DNA of 64,000 nucleotides from Sparassis latifolia (Eukaryota; Basidiomycota; Agaricomycetes; Polyporales; Sparassidaceae), in assembly GCA_018466975.1 (NCBI GenBank), contig CM031556.1:3348001-3412000 (forward strand). The letters are read 5' to 3'. How positions within the stretch are numbered: the first letter of the stretch is position 1; each line of letters opens with the position of its first letter. Positions 40,437 through 53,456 of this stretch are shown here, piece after piece. Made by a program: the position numbers and the translations under genes. The notes beneath the pieces are model-generated. The model made no database searches. It saw only the letters and a program-made list of their open reading frames with translations, and was not told the origin of the DNA.

Positions 40437-43400
40437 ATGTCGTTCAAAGCGCTGCTCTACGTATACGTGCTCGGTGGAGTAACATTTATTCCGTTGCTCA
40501 TCCTCGGAGCCATCGTCTACACCATCTACACCTCCGTCCCAGTCGAGGATATCAACAAGGAGAAGGCCGCGCAACAAGTCAAAGAGCGCGCGGACGCGGA
40601 CGCGGAGCGCGAGGATGCGGAGCCCTCAGCGACCGGTGCGCCGCAGTTGGCGGAAGTGAACGACCTCCCGAAGGTGCGCAAGGGCTGGCTTACCGTGCGC
40701 CGGACGTTCCACCAGACGCCGTCGGAGGCGTCATACGTAGGCATGGTGCGCGGCTTCCTGGATGCGCGCTCCAAAGACGCGAAGCGCTCGCGCCCGAAGG
40801 ACATGTGGTACGTCGTGCTGAAGGGCAAGATACTCTACCTCTATGAGGACGAGCTCATGACCGAGTGCGAGGCCGCCATCGAGCTAGGCAGCCATGAGGT
40901 TCTCATCTATCCCGAGGGCCAGCCGGACGGCGAGCTCTTTGCGCGGCGGAATGCGATCTGCCTCAGACCCAAGATGCCGCTGCTGCACCAGGAGATGCCG
41001 AATATTACGAAAGAGATGGAGATGGAGGACGAGGATGTTGAGGAGAAGGTGGAGGAGAAGGGCGGAGGTGCGAAACATAAGCAGAAGGAGCGGGAACGAC
41101 TGGTGGAGAACGAGAAGCAGCGGGAGGAGGCTCGGGAGGAAGCACTGGACATCTCGACGCCCTGGTTCATCTTCGTCCGCTCCATCGTGGACATGGAAGA
41201 CTGGTATCATGCTCTGTTACACGCGTCTGACCATCCAGCGAACTGCCCGATGCTCCCTCCTCTCGAGCCAGTGTTCCAGCCGGCTGATATGCTACACCTT
41301 GTCTCCACTCTGGACGAACAGCCAGACGTGATCCCGATGCGATGGCTAAACGCGCTTCTTGGGCGCGTATTCTTCAGCTACTATCGCACACACAAGCTGG
41401 AGAAGTACATCATAGGTCGGTTGATGAAGAAGATATCTAGAATCAAGCGGCCCACGTTCCTCTCAGACATAGTCGTCAGGGAGGTATCCGTGGGGAACAA
41501 GACGCCGACATTGAGCAAACCCATGCTGAAGGAGTTAACCAAGGAGGGCGATGCGGCATTGGAGCTCCATCTGCATTACAAGGGCGAATTCCGCATCACC
41601 GTGGAAGCCACCGCCACCATCAACTTGGGTGCACGTTTCAAATCGTACACCGTCAAGCTGGTTTTGGCGTTGGTGCTAAGGGAAATCGAGGGAAACTTGC
41701 TCCTCAAGGTGAAGCGGCCACCAAGCAGTCGGATCTGGTATGCATTCACACAAATGCCGAGGATTGTCTTGGACGTCGAGCCGGTCGTGAGCGACCGTCA
41801 GATTACGTGGAGCATGATACTGAGTACTATTCAGTCGAGGGTGAGGGAGGTGGTAAGTGGAAATGATCTCATACTGGACGATGTAAGAGGCTGAAAGCGA
41901 ATATTAGATTCAGGAATCAATAGTGCTGCCCAACATGGACGATATCTCGTTCTTCGAGAGCACAAAGTACCAGCGCCGCGGGGGAATTTGGGCAGATGCT
42001 TCTCGTCACGAGCAACCGAAACCACCATCCTCATTTTCTCCACCTCTCACTCTTCCAAGCGAAGGCCGTTCAATGGCATCTGCGCAAGTACCAGACGCAG
42101 CAAAAGGCATACCGCTCACCACTGAGCTGCCGCAAATGCAGCGGTCTCAGTCCGCTGTGGAGCCTCAGACGGAAGGAGAATCTTCAGGACCTCCGGAGGG
42201 TGTTCCGATGCGTGCTACCGTCTCAGGTGTAACGACGTCCACACCTGCTATGTCGCCTCCACGGCGTAGGTCATGGTTCGGTGCTGTGGCCGGAGACGAA
42301 TCGGAAGCGTCTAGCAGTAAACTGAATCCAGATGCGAGCTACGACGGGATCCAGAGGGGTAGATCTTCCGGGGCGGACAGCATCTCGGCGCGCAGGTCCG
42401 TTTCCAACCCGATCCATGTCACCGAAGACACATCGGACGGTCTCACTCCGCAAGCGCTGGACGGCGGCGACGGCGGTGACTCACTCGCGCCAAGTCTTGC
42501 TCGCCGGACGCCGTCGCATCGCTCTCATTCTTATTCCTCGTCTTCGCGGGATGCGTCGTCGCCACCGTCTTCGGATGAGGAGTCCCCCGCTCCTTCGGTC
42601 CGTTCCAGCATTGTGGGGAACCGTGGCGTGCGGACGAACGGTTCCGTACATAATGCACCTGCTAGTCCAACAGCGTCTTCGTTCCTGCAGACTCTCAAGT
42701 CTCGTGCGGGAGATAAACAGGCGCTCAGCAATACGGCCAAGGAGGCGATGCGCAAATGGGGTGTAAACTGGGGTGGGTTGCGGCGAGAGAGCAACGGAAA
42801 CACGAGCAGCGGAAATGCGAGCGGTCGAGACGATGCTGACAACGCGGATCCGCAGCACCTGCCAGAACCAAGGACGCATAGGCCAAGACCCAGTTACGCT
42901 GAGGTCCGGGCTACTGTCGAGCAACGACGGGAGCGCGGGCTCTCTTCGGAGCAGACGCTGGGAGCCGATCTTCGCGCATCCGACCCGATTCCAATACCGC
43001 AGAACGGGAAGGGAAAGGAGCGCGAGCGTAGTGTCTCTCCCTCTCCGTTATTGGATAACGCGGGATCCTCGGTTCATTCTACTGGTGGTTTATCAACGTC
43101 CACCCCGCCGCAGCCAGGTGCAGGTGCCCGATCGACTTCTATACCAAGGTCCGTCTCTCCGTCACTGGCCTTGCAGCGAAGCGAGTCGCACAAGTCGAAC
43201 GAGGAGGAGGAGCCGCACTTGCCCATTCACACGCAGCCACCCCAAGCGAGGACGATGACCATTCCAGGCATACATGCGAGTCATCGCGGAGAGGTCATGT
43301 CGATGGGTTATGCTCCACCACCACCGCCCCCCAATGTACCGTCGGAGACAAGGAAGGCGCCTGCCATCCAGAGCGTGTACCGTCTGTGGAAGAACCCCAA

Positions 43401-43902
43401 CGCGCCTTCTTCCAGTCCACCGCTACGCGGGACAGAGTCTGCACCTGAGACGCTATCTGGGTCCGGCGGACATGACCAGGACCCTGCGCTGTCACCACCC
43501 GAAGCCCAAGCTGACGCGCCTCCGCCACCACGCCCCGTTCCTCCCCCTCTTCCCCCACGCACGAACTCCACACACGCGCTGTTGTCGAAGGCTGACGTGG
43601 TCAGGCGCGCGGCTGAGGCAGATCCGTCGGCATCACCTGCCTCGGCAGCGTTACAATCAATCGTATCGAAGGACAGGAGCAAACGGCCGTCGCTTGAACG
43701 TCCTGCAGTTGCAGGGGCGAGTGCACCGTCATCACCTGGCCCGTCGGGTCCAGAGGGCGCGTCCGACTCGGGGTCGGCTTCGCCTCCTTCCATGCCGGTC
43801 GACCCTGCTTCCTCCGCAGCCCCCGTGCAAAAGCTTAGCCCAGTGCCGCCCGCCCTTCCGCCAAGGAGGAACATGAACTCTGCCCCCGCAGCGTTATCGT
43901 GA
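40437..43902 (+). CDS. NVJ2: Nvj2/TEX2-type lipid-transfer protein with SMP domain (1136 aa)
   Basis: Two exons, 40437-41852 and 41908-43902, with a 55 nt intron. The start is the first ATG before a membrane segment (residues ~5-32, [12 protein letters not shown]). A PH-like domain spans ~80-270 ([12 protein letters not shown], then [18 protein letters not shown], closing with [18 protein letters not shown]), split by an acidic coiled insert. An SMP domain follows at ~295-490 ([18 protein letters not shown] near its start, [11 protein letters not shown] at its end). Membrane anchor, PH and SMP are the Nvj2 (yeast) and TEX2 (human) architecture: ER-anchored lipid transfer at contact sites. The ~630-residue tail is disordered and carries proline runs of SH3-ligand type ([18 protein letters not shown]). 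Confidence 0.88.
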
Positions 43903-44655
43903 TCTTGCTCGGTCTGTTGTAATATGTCTGGTTCGCGCACTGTAATTTTACCTGCATTGCTGCTTCTGTCTTGTCGTGGACGTCACCTGCATATCTTATT
44001 GTCTCTTTGTGGATTTACGTATCACCTACATACAGTTGTCACCAGCCGGACTCGTGGCGGGGATGATGACCGATGACCAGTAGGTGTGCTACTCGGATTG
44101 GACTCGATGAGAACGATGCCAGGTCAGTCAGTTTGCCCCTGCCCAGTAGGATGGCGGTCAGATGCGCGTTCATCTCTGCCTCGTTCTTGGGAGCAAAATG
44201 GGTCCGCGAAGAGCGGTGACAGTTTATCGATATGATGATCACGGATGAGCACGTCAAGTTCTGAACATCTGAGCATCTGAACGTCCCCCTCGTCGACGTG
44301 CAGATGCACACGCGTGCCTTCTCTGAGTCAAAAAGTATGCCGTCGAGAAGTCGCTGAGGACGACGAGGACGACGAACGACTGCGCATGCTAATTTGAGTC
44401 AACGTTGATCGGGCGTGTGTAGTAAAAGCACGTTGCGGGGAAGTTCGCGGGTAGGTCGATCTCTGGCGCCGGCGGTGGTCGCCATTGCGACACCGGATAA
44501 ACATTAGCCTCTGAGCTTTGTGCGTAACCGATTGCTCTTGCACTGCCAGGACCCGTCTCCGCCTAGCTCAGGTATTTATCTTATCCTCTTCTCTCCGACT
44601 CCCTTTTCACTTATTGTTCTACAAGGTTGGCAGAGACATTCACGAACACACATGC
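43903..44655. other. Intergenic, nothing recognised
   Basis: 753 bp between two plus-strand genes. A GACGACGAGG run lies near 44355-44375 and a CT-rich promoter tract near 44585-44615. Confidence 0.4.
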
Positions 44656-47600
44656 ATGGCTTCTAACACCACCAGTCACGATACTCACGACACACAGAGG
44701 CCGAAGGCAGACGCCACCGCCGCTGCGCCTGATGATCCCGCCAACTCTCTCTCCCCTGATCCGTCAACTTATACCAGGTACAGGAGTCTCGTCATCTCCC
44801 CAAACCTCCATGCTGCCCTCGAGTACGAGGAACGCACGCGTCCCGGTGCGTACAACAACCTAGGTTACTCCTCAGGCTCCCCGGTCGCTGGTGGGCTGCC
44901 CCCGCCACCTCGGCCGAAGAGTCGAGGAAAGAGAGCACCCTCACCGTCAAAGTCTGCCGCTTCATCTGCACAGAACTCCCCTACAGTTTCTCTACACTCT
45001 ATCGGCGCTGGCAATGCGGATGCTTCCTCGTCAAACCCTTATATCAACCCGGCACCGAGACTATCGTTCCTACTGCGCGAGAACACTCTGCCGGTAGCTG
45101 ACCCTACCAGTGCGCCTCACGAACCCTTGGATGACCAGCACACGAATGCTACTACTACACGATTCCGTGACGATCCACCCACATCACCCAGAGACCCTAT
45201 ACCTTCACCGCAAACCGAACCCAGAAGGGCTTCCACAGATCTCCAGCGGCCAAACTCCCGACATAACCGGTATTTCTCCTCGTTAGCTCGAGTTGAGAAG
45301 ATCTTCGGCAAGGGCAAGAATGCCCTCGGTGTATCCTCTGATCCCAACACGCGCAATGAGAGACGAATGAGTGATGCCGGCCTGCCTGAGGCGGGCGATG
45401 CGCAGGAGACGGGTAGTAAAGACACAGTGATGCGTCCATATCGACGCATTTTGGACCGCGGTGCGAAGTTGACCACTCCTTCGCAACATCACTACGCGCT
45501 GAGTGCGCCGAATTCACCGACTAGTGCGTTCCCCTCGTACATGTTTGAGAGGTGGTACCAACGAGTAGTGTTTTACTGCAGATGGATTCCAATCGCAATC
45601 AGTGGCGTCGCCGTCGTCCCGTGTCGCATCGCCGACGGCTATTGCTGGCCAGGCGATGGTCCCTCGGCCTTTATTTTCCCACGCCCGCCAGGCGTCGGAT
45701 ATGTCGATGGGCAGTCTTTCTCCCGACTCTGAGTCCACGCACAACCCGCCCTCTACCATCACCCACACCCGTATCAGTATTTCCAGTACCATATACTCCT
45801 CTAATAGCCGCTCCTTCGACGACTCTCACTATCGTGCTCAAGGCCGGTCCTCCATGAGCGCAGATCGCGAGTCTTTTATCGACTTCGCTTCGCCTTCCTT
45901 CTCCTCATCCTCTTCGGATATCCCCCACGAGAACGGACCTAGCAAGCTTGTCGTGTTTCCTTTTAGCGCGCCAGAATCATCCGCATCTTATGCTAAGTTC
46001 AGTCCTAATACCGAGACGTCGTCATCGTCTGTGAAACCCGTACTGCCGCGCTTGGCCACCACAACCACAACCACAACCGCAACGACCACCGCAATAACGG
46101 CAACGCCATTCGCAAAGCCCCCGTTGCCAACTGCACCAAAGCCAAACTTTCGTAGATCAAGGTCTGCTCAGCCCCCGACTCGCCGATCGCATCCTCCTGA
46201 TGACACCGCCAGGCCCACCACGTTGCATATTTCCGCAGCAGACGCCGACCGTCATTTCCACGGCATGCCGCCGACGACAAATCTGTTAAACCCACGCGAG
46301 CGGGCAGAGCTTGTTCGCAAGACACAGAAACTCACACATCTGTTCGGCCAGACACCAGGTGTCGCATTGGAAATGCCTGGTTCCGACCCCGTCATTGACG
46401 GCTGCCTGCCGGGAAATTTGTCGCTCAATTTAACGAAGAGGAAGCACCACAAGGGCACGTTGTCGCTGTCTGCTGACACACTGCTGTCAGGACGTAACCC
46501 TGCGAGCGGCCAGTACACGATTCCCGCCGTGCGAGGAAGGCCCACTCTGGCCCACCACGAGGATAACTCCACTTATTCATTTTCGTTTCCAGTGAATCGC
46601 TCGTCCGAGGACAGCGCGCGTCCGTCGAGAGACGTGGGGCATGTGATCGAGATAGGCTCCCAGAAAGGGGACCCGTCGAGTGATTGGGATAGCCATAACG
46701 GCCACGGACGGCCAGGCCGAGGGGTGGAATCGCCCACCTCGTTCATAGACCTGTCAGACGAGGAGGGGGCCCATGATGCCATCTCGGACCATCACCCTGG
46801 CCAGACGCCTAAAATCCGCAGGCGTCGCGACCGCCCACTGTCACCTTCTTCCCCTTCCACACCGTCTCTGCTCAGCCTGTCCTCAGAACAGCAGGCAGAG
46901 GAGGAACGGCGGCGAAAGCGGGACAAGCTGGCCAAGCTCCACCGCTTCCTCGGATCCCGCGTTCCAGCGCACCTCGTACTTGGCACGCTCGACGAGGGCG
47001 AACCCTTGCCTGATCCAGCACCGTCGCCGCAAGGCGTCATGTATGAAGAAATCGACACTAGGAAGGTCCGCATGCCTCTCAGGCGGCGCCGAAGCAGCTC
47101 GGCGGCCGAGTTTTCTGCCACCTGGTCGAAGGATGTCGAGAGGCTGAAGGAAGACCTAAATGAGCGAGAGAAGGCGATTAACGTGCGAAGGGCTGTGAAG
47201 ATGGAGAAGGTGCGTACACATTTCTAGTTCCCGGACCAATGAACTGATAGTCCGACCGATAGTTGTTCGGAGTCGCGCCCCCGCAGAAGTTGTACCACAC
47301 TCGTCAGCCTGTCTTGGGACCTGTCAGTGGTGCGTCCGCGGTTCCGGGTGCGAGTGGTCCGCCACTTTCTCCCAGTTCCCCCGCGTTCGCTGCTGCACGA
47401 GGCTTGTCGACGAGTCCTCGTAGTAGCAACATCAACCAGTCGTCCTACAAACCCAAGTGGAAGAAGCAAGCCCGTCCTGGCACTGCCGAATCTTCCAAGC
47501 CGCTCATCACATCCGAGCAGGACGACATCCTCGATCCATCTCAGACCCTGTCGGACGTCTACCTACACTATCGTCATTCATTGAACTCGTTGAACGATAT

Positions 47601-48132
47601 CATCGACCGGGTGAGTCGTCTCGGTGTCTAGCTTAACGTCTGAGTGCTTAGCTTATCCCCTCACCCGTCAGGACGATAAGCAGTCCTTGGCGGAGTTGCA
47701 TGACTACCTAAGCGGCAACCAACAAGATCCTCTTCCTCAATCTCCTTCAAGTGGAATGTTTACCCTCGTTCCGCCGTCTGCGAAGGCCGACCGCCGCCAC
47801 TCACTACCATCTCGAACATCCATAATCTCCGTGGCATCGTCTGAGTTCAGCATCGCCACTCCAACCCCAGAAGACTCGACGTTCCAAGCGCGGCGTCGCA
47901 CAGCTGCCAAACTGACACAGTTCTTTGGCGTCAACTACCGCGATCTCATGAACGAGATTCTAGAGAGCATAGAGAAGGGCCTCGAGGACGAACGTGGCAG
48001 AGGCAGCTTGAGACCGGCAGAAGTTCAAGTACGTTTCTGCTCCGTTCCTTACATCCCTAGTGCTTACAACCACCCCAGGATCTGCAGCAGAAATTAGTGA
48101 ATCTGAAGACGAAGCGGGATCGCTTTAACTAA
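44656..48132 (+). CDS. Large low-complexity fungal protein with K-L-x-x-(F/L)-(F/L)-G motifs (1084 aa)
   Basis: Five exons join in phase: 44656-45523, 45582-47209, 47263-47610, 47672-48028 and 48079-48132. Mostly Ser/Thr/Pro-rich, with a poly-Thr/Ala stretch near residue 455. Three similar helical motifs recur: RKTQKLTHLFGQTPG (exon 2), RDKLAKLHRFLGSRVP (exon 2) and AAKLTQFFGVNYRDL (exon 4), the last followed by MNEILESIEKGLEDE. The C-terminus is a short basic coiled coil (LQQKLVNLKTKRDRF). I do not recognise the family. The repeated short motifs suggest docking sites for one partner. It converges on the golgin-like gene, with only 169 bp between the stop codons. Confidence 0.7.
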
Positions 48133-48301
48133 AATCACTAGATACCAATGTTTGCATCGGACACACCATCTATGTTACTCATCATCACATATAGTACTCA
48201 TCTTTCTTTAATGGCATATACGCTGCGCGCAAGTCATAGCTCGGTCTTCCTCACTCTGTACATCAGTCGCATAGCTTCCACAATGTACCGTAGCCTACAG
48301 T

Positions 48302-51300
48302 CTATAGGATTACAAGGTCGCCCTCGCACGAGTGACACCAGAATATGTGAGCTTCATCCAAGAACTGTGGCTTCTTCAACGACGGAGATGCTGGTTCAGG
48401 AAAAGGCTCGACGACTGTAGAGAGGCCTGCGAAGCTCGGGAGGGGAGAAGATAACTTTGACGATGGACGAGAGGTGTTGATAGCAGCCGCGACTTCACTG
48501 TCAATGCGCGCCTTCAGCATGCCCAGGCTCACCCTCCGCTTGTGCCGCGCCTCCAGTGACAACCCGTCGAACGCGGACGGGGGCGGCGCAAGATTGGGTG
48601 ACCTGTGAGACGTGAATGACGCGCGACGCAGCTCATCTGAATGGTCGACCGCCCGACTAGAAGGCCGGAAAGGTAGGGCAGATCTCTGCGACGCGCGAGA
48701 AGACGGACGTAGTTGCGCATGCTGATCCTCCAATACCGAAACCTGTTTCTGCAACGAGTGTGCCCGTGCTTCGGCCTGGAAGATGGACGTCTCGAGCGAG
48801 CGTATTTGTGACTGTGCTGAAGACAACTCGAGGACATGTTGTTGCTTCAATGAGCTCAACATCTCCTCGTCGAGAGAGTGAGGTCCGGGAGTGGATGGCG
48901 ACGAGACCGCATCCCGGAGATGTTCCAGCTCTTCGTCTTTCGATGCGAGCTCAGCGCGCAGCGCATCCATCTCGCCCCGGGTATGCTCGAGGAAGTCCTG
49001 CGCTTCCTCCTGCGCACGCTGGCGCTCTTCCAACTCGATACGTAGTTGGGAGAGCTGTTCCATGTGCGTCTGCAAAGTAGAAGACAGATGGTCGACCTCC
49101 TCAAAATGACGCTCCGTCATCTGGTGGTAGTTGGCGCGTTCGGCTTCCAAGTCCTGGATGCTACTGCGTGTCTGCTCGAGTTCTAACTGCAGTTCAGTAT
49201 ATGCTTTGTGGAGCTCTAACGTGCTTTCGTGGGATGACGAGCGTTCCTTCTCCAAAGTAACCTTCGCCGCCTGCCGTTCCCTGTCCGCCTGTTCTTTGCC
49301 GTCCCGCAGCTCATCCAGGCTGGCTTCCAGCTGGGCTATGGTCGCGTCACGAGCTCGCAACGCGTTTTGCAGGCTGTCCGCTTTGTCAGTGAGATCCAGC
49401 TTGGCGTTTGTAAGCTCGACGATCTTCGGGCGCATCTCATTGACATTACGCATGAGAGTGAACCCTTCGGTCTGCAGCTGCGTCTGCATTCGTTCAGCCT
49501 CGTCCACCCGCAGGTTCGCCGTCCGCGCGTCGCTCTGGGCCTGCTGCAGTTGTCGAGCGGTGGTCGTCAGCTCTGCGGCGAGGCGTGCCAGTCTCTGTTG
49601 TAGGTCGTTGACAGCGCTCTGGCGGTCTTCTTCCTGGGACAGCAGAGATGTTTTGTCATTAGCCAAGCTGTCTCGTTCCGCAGCTACGGCTGCGAGCTGC
49701 TCCTGCGTCGTGGCATGCTGTTTCTCCGACTCAGCATGGCGGCCACGCCAGTCTGCCTCTGCATCAGTCCGCAGGCGGACCTGTGCTTCGAAGGCATCCC
49801 GCTCGGCTTTCATAGCACTATTGATCTGAAGGAAGATATGAATGACTACCGCAGGTGGCAAAGCATTGCATGTACCTGTTTCAGCTTGGAGAGCTGGAAT
49901 TCTAGGTCATCAGCGCGGTCCTGGGTATTCTGCAGCGTCGCCTCCAGGCGTTCTACGCGATCATCGCTCTGGATTTGTTCTTCCAGTTCGTGTATCCGAC
50001 GAGAATACTGCTCCGCTTGGTTACGCAATTCGCTAGTGGTACCTGTTAGCAGTTGGATTTCTCGCTCCTGCGGATCATCTATGAGGAAAACATCCTAATA
50101 GAAAGAACACGAGAACGAACTTGATCTTTGCATTTATCCGTCAGCACCTTCTCGCTGGACGAAAGCTGGATGAGCTGGTCAGCGGACTCGCGTCCTTCAG
50201 CTTCTAGCTGGTGCACGAGCTTTTGAAGCCTCTCTGCGTTTTCTTGCTCAGTTTGAAGTAGGCTTTCCGCTTCCTGCAATCCTGACCGGTGGAACTCGTG
50301 AATCATACAAATACAAAGCTGAATAATCCGATTCAATACGCACTTGACTCAACATCTCCTAGTTGCTCCAGCGAAGCAGTCAAAGATGTTTTCTCTGACA
50401 CTAGAAGAGAGATGGTCTGCTGTTGCTGATCAGAGCGGTCGCCGTAGTCCTGGACGCTTCGTTCAAGCTCCTTGATGCGTTCATGGAGAGTCCGTGAGCT
50501 GTTGCGCTCGGTGATGAGGGCGGCTTCGGTCTCCTGGACCTCTGCCGAGACGTGTTAATACTATAGTCGCTGGTATCGAACGAAAGTGCATACTAGACTG
50601 CACCAGGTTCAATTGGTCAATGGTCCGGCTTAACGAGGCCGTCTCAGAAGCTAGTGTCGCCGCCGCTGTTTCCTCTTGCCGTTTCAGCTGTCCTGAAAGT
50701 TGTTTGGCGTCCGCCTCTATTCGCTGGAGATCCTTTTGAAGCTTTCCAGACTTTGCGCACTCTTCTTGTAGGAGCTCATGGGTATGCTGCGCCTCTGTGA
50801 ACGCGGTCAGCAGAGAACCTGGTGGAAGAAACAACTCTTACTTGACTCCATTTGCTTTAGATGCTCCAGTGACGCAGTCAATGAAGCCTTTTCTGATTCC
50901 AACACAGAGATGGCGCGTCGTTGGTCCTGGACTAAGGCACGCAAATACTCTCGTTCAGTGGCATTAGTAGGCGGTGAGAAGGAGGGACTGGAGGCAGGCG
51001 GGCTGATTATAGGCGAGCTGGAAATAGGTGGGCTGATAACAGATGTGCTAGTTGCAGGTGGGCTAGTTGCGGGACTACCGGCAGTGGGCAAACGCGAGTA
51101 TACTACAAGAGGTGAGGGAACAGCTACCGCATGCGACGGATTAGAGTCCACTCGATGTAGCCCGGACAGCCAGCTCGCATCTGAGCCATTCTCCGGAGCA
51201 TGCTTCCCGAAACTGCATACGATACAATTAGCCGTACATAACACGAATTAGGGGTAGTAATATGTACCTACAGGTCTCCTGCATTCCTGGTGCCCTTCTC

Positions 51301-51538
51301 ATCTTCCACGACCGTTAGGGAGGTGTCCGAAGGCGCAGGTGAGAATGCTCGCGAAGGCGGGAGGTTCGGGGATGAAATGGTGGGACTAGAAGCAGCTGGT
51401 GTACCACTAGCCTTCTGCTGCTGCCTCTTCTTGAGCTAGCGTAATGGTTCTGCGTCACTAAAGTCATCCTTAGAAACGAGATGTACATACCATGGCACGC
51501 GCTCGTGCAGCCTTCGCTGCACGGTCGTCCTCGGACAT
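48302..51538 (-). CDS. Golgin-like long coiled-coil protein (~960 aa)
   Basis: Eight minus-strand exons: 51538-51491, 51435-51272, 51212-50842, 50794-50594, 50541-50344, 50281-50121, about 50085-49876 and 49825-48302. All joins are in phase except the sixth-to-seventh near 50100, where the apparent intron would be under 45 nt. The N-terminus DRAAKAARARAMLKKRQQQK, then a Ser/Pro linker, then ~700 residues of heptad coiled coil, resembles the cis-Golgi golgins (GM130; yeast Bug1/Rud3), whose basic N-terminus binds tethering partners. The extreme C-terminus (DEAHIFWCHSCEGDLVIL) is compact, with a CxxC. Other long coiled-coil classes, such as spindle-pole proteins, are not excluded. Confidence 0.65.
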
Positions 51539-52173
51539 GGTGTGCGTGAATTAGAGACGTCAGTCGTCAACGTTGTCAGAAATAAAGCACAGAAGCTAAC
51601 AAACAACCGAAGACAGGGAACAGGTAGGAGGTAAAGATGCACAGATAGCCTGACAGCGTAAAGGTGAGATCCACGTTCTGTGTCTTGGGCACGGGAGAAG
51701 AAGCACGTGATTTCTCGAAACTTAACTCGCATTGAATCTCGAAGACCGACCGAAGACAGACACCAGCTTGGTCCAGTCAAACAGGAGACGGAAAGTGTAG
51801 ATTCTGTATTCTGTAGTGTCAAAGGAGCAGGGGAGGCACGTCGAGACAGGAACTGCCGCGTGAGCGCGAAGAGCGGAGGAAAGAGCCTCGAACAGAGTAT
51901 AAGTCACAAGAAAAATGATGCCACTCCATGTTATATAACTGTTGAAGAAAAGTGCTAATGATGACGACGAACGCGTAAAGACAGGCTCTAGGCGAACCCG
52001 TAACAACGGGACGCAGGTGAGTAGTAAAAATACCCATATAAACTGACAGATATCGATATAGCGACAGAGGAGACTACGATCCAGGGTGCACTCGCAAAGA
52101 GGCAGAGACGATATGAGAAGCAGAGGATGTAATGATCATGGTATGAAGAAGACAGGCTCCTGTCCAATGGTGT
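51539..52173. other. Intergenic, promoter of the golgin-like gene and 3' UTR of the G-beta gene
   Basis: 635 bp without coding evidence. Both neighbours read leftward. Confidence 0.4.
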
Positions 52174-53456
52174 TTACGCCCAAACCTACGCAACATAAGC
52201 TGTTAGCGCAAAGCCACCATGATCAGGCGCTTAAGATATCATACCCTGAGCGTGCTGTCCCAACTGCCTGTGCAGAGCGCCATGCCATCTGCGCTGACTC
52301 CCAAGCAGCTGACACGGTTCTCGTGACCAGTGAGAACACCCACTCGCTCGCCTTTGAGGGTGTCCCACACATTGCAGGTCCAATCGTCATAGCCACCGAA
52401 GAGAATGCGACCAGAGATTGAAAATGCGACTGAAGTAATACCGCAAAGAATGTTGTCGTGGGTGAACGAGTTCAGCTCCCGATCCGCTCGGATGTCAAAC
52501 AAGCGGCAGGATGCGTCATCTGAGCCAGTCGCGAAGGCATCACCATTGGGGAAGAAGCTGAGACAGTAGTCAATAACTAAACGACTGTAAGAATCTCAGT
52601 AGACTCACTTCACAGCATTGATGTCTGACTCATGACCGGTGAAAGTCTGGGTAGCCTTACCACTGCGGATATCCCACAGCTTGGCTGTAGCATCACAAGC
52701 ACCAGAAACAAACACATTCTGGTTAGGGCCCAGCGACAAGCTGTAAGAGACGGAATGAGTGCGATACGGACACGGAACTGCTGAGAATAAGTTCACCTCA
52801 TCACGTCACCGGTGTGGTCACTGAACTCCACGACACGAACTCCTGCCTCAATATCCCATAGCATGCACGTCATATCGCCGGAACTGGTTACAATTTGACG
52901 ATCGTTGAGGAAACGGCAGCAACTGAGGTAGCCCGAGTGTGCGCTAAGCTCACGAGCACCTTTGACGTTGTTACCTTCCTTCGAGTGCAGGTTGTAAATG
53001 GAACAAATGTTGTCGAGACCTCCACACGCAACGTAGTTGCCGGAGGGTGAATAAGCGCAGGTCATTACCCAACTTGATCGCAAGGGGATGGCGTGAACCT
53101 TGTTTGTGGTGTAAGCATCCCAGACGATAAGCTTGCCATCCTGCGAAGCGGAAACGAGATGTCTGCGGTCAGTCGCCCAGTGCATAGCGTAAATCTTGGC
53201 CAAATGACCGCGCAGAGCCCGGCGCGGCCGCATAACGATGCGAGGCAACGCAGCGACTTCCGCAGCCATAGCTCGCACTATAGTGACGCACAGATTTTCC
53301 GCATAAGCAACGCCTGAAGGGAAAGAAAAGAAACTACTAACAACTGGTGTCAGCTGAGGACTCTCTCCGTGCTCGGATTTTCTCCCTCAGGCTCTCTGCC
53401 TCGCGCCTGGCAGCCGCAATCCTCTCCTGGATATCTCCCTGGGGTGATTGAGACAT
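52174..53456 (-). CDS. gpb1: Heterotrimeric G-protein beta subunit (349 aa)
   Basis: Five exons: 53456-53345, 53277-52797, 52740-52609, 52557-52245 and a 12 nt last exon, 52185-52174 (Val-Trp-Ala-stop). Total length is 349 residues, as expected for a canonical G-beta. Residues ~1-37 form the coiled coil that pairs with G-gamma ([20 protein letters not shown]). Seven WD40 blades follow: [76 protein letters not shown] and [15 protein letters not shown]. It signals with G-alpha from pheromone or nutrient receptors to MAPK or cAMP pathways; the fungal homologues are Gpb1, Bpp1 and Ste4. The tiny last exon is easily missed by gene callers. Confidence 0.95.

Noticed and set aside
49131..49829. 232-codon plus-strand frame
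   Set aside because: Antisense shadow of the golgin-like coiled coil; its Ser/Arg/Cys-rich composition is what the complement of Glu/Leu/Gln-rich coding gives.
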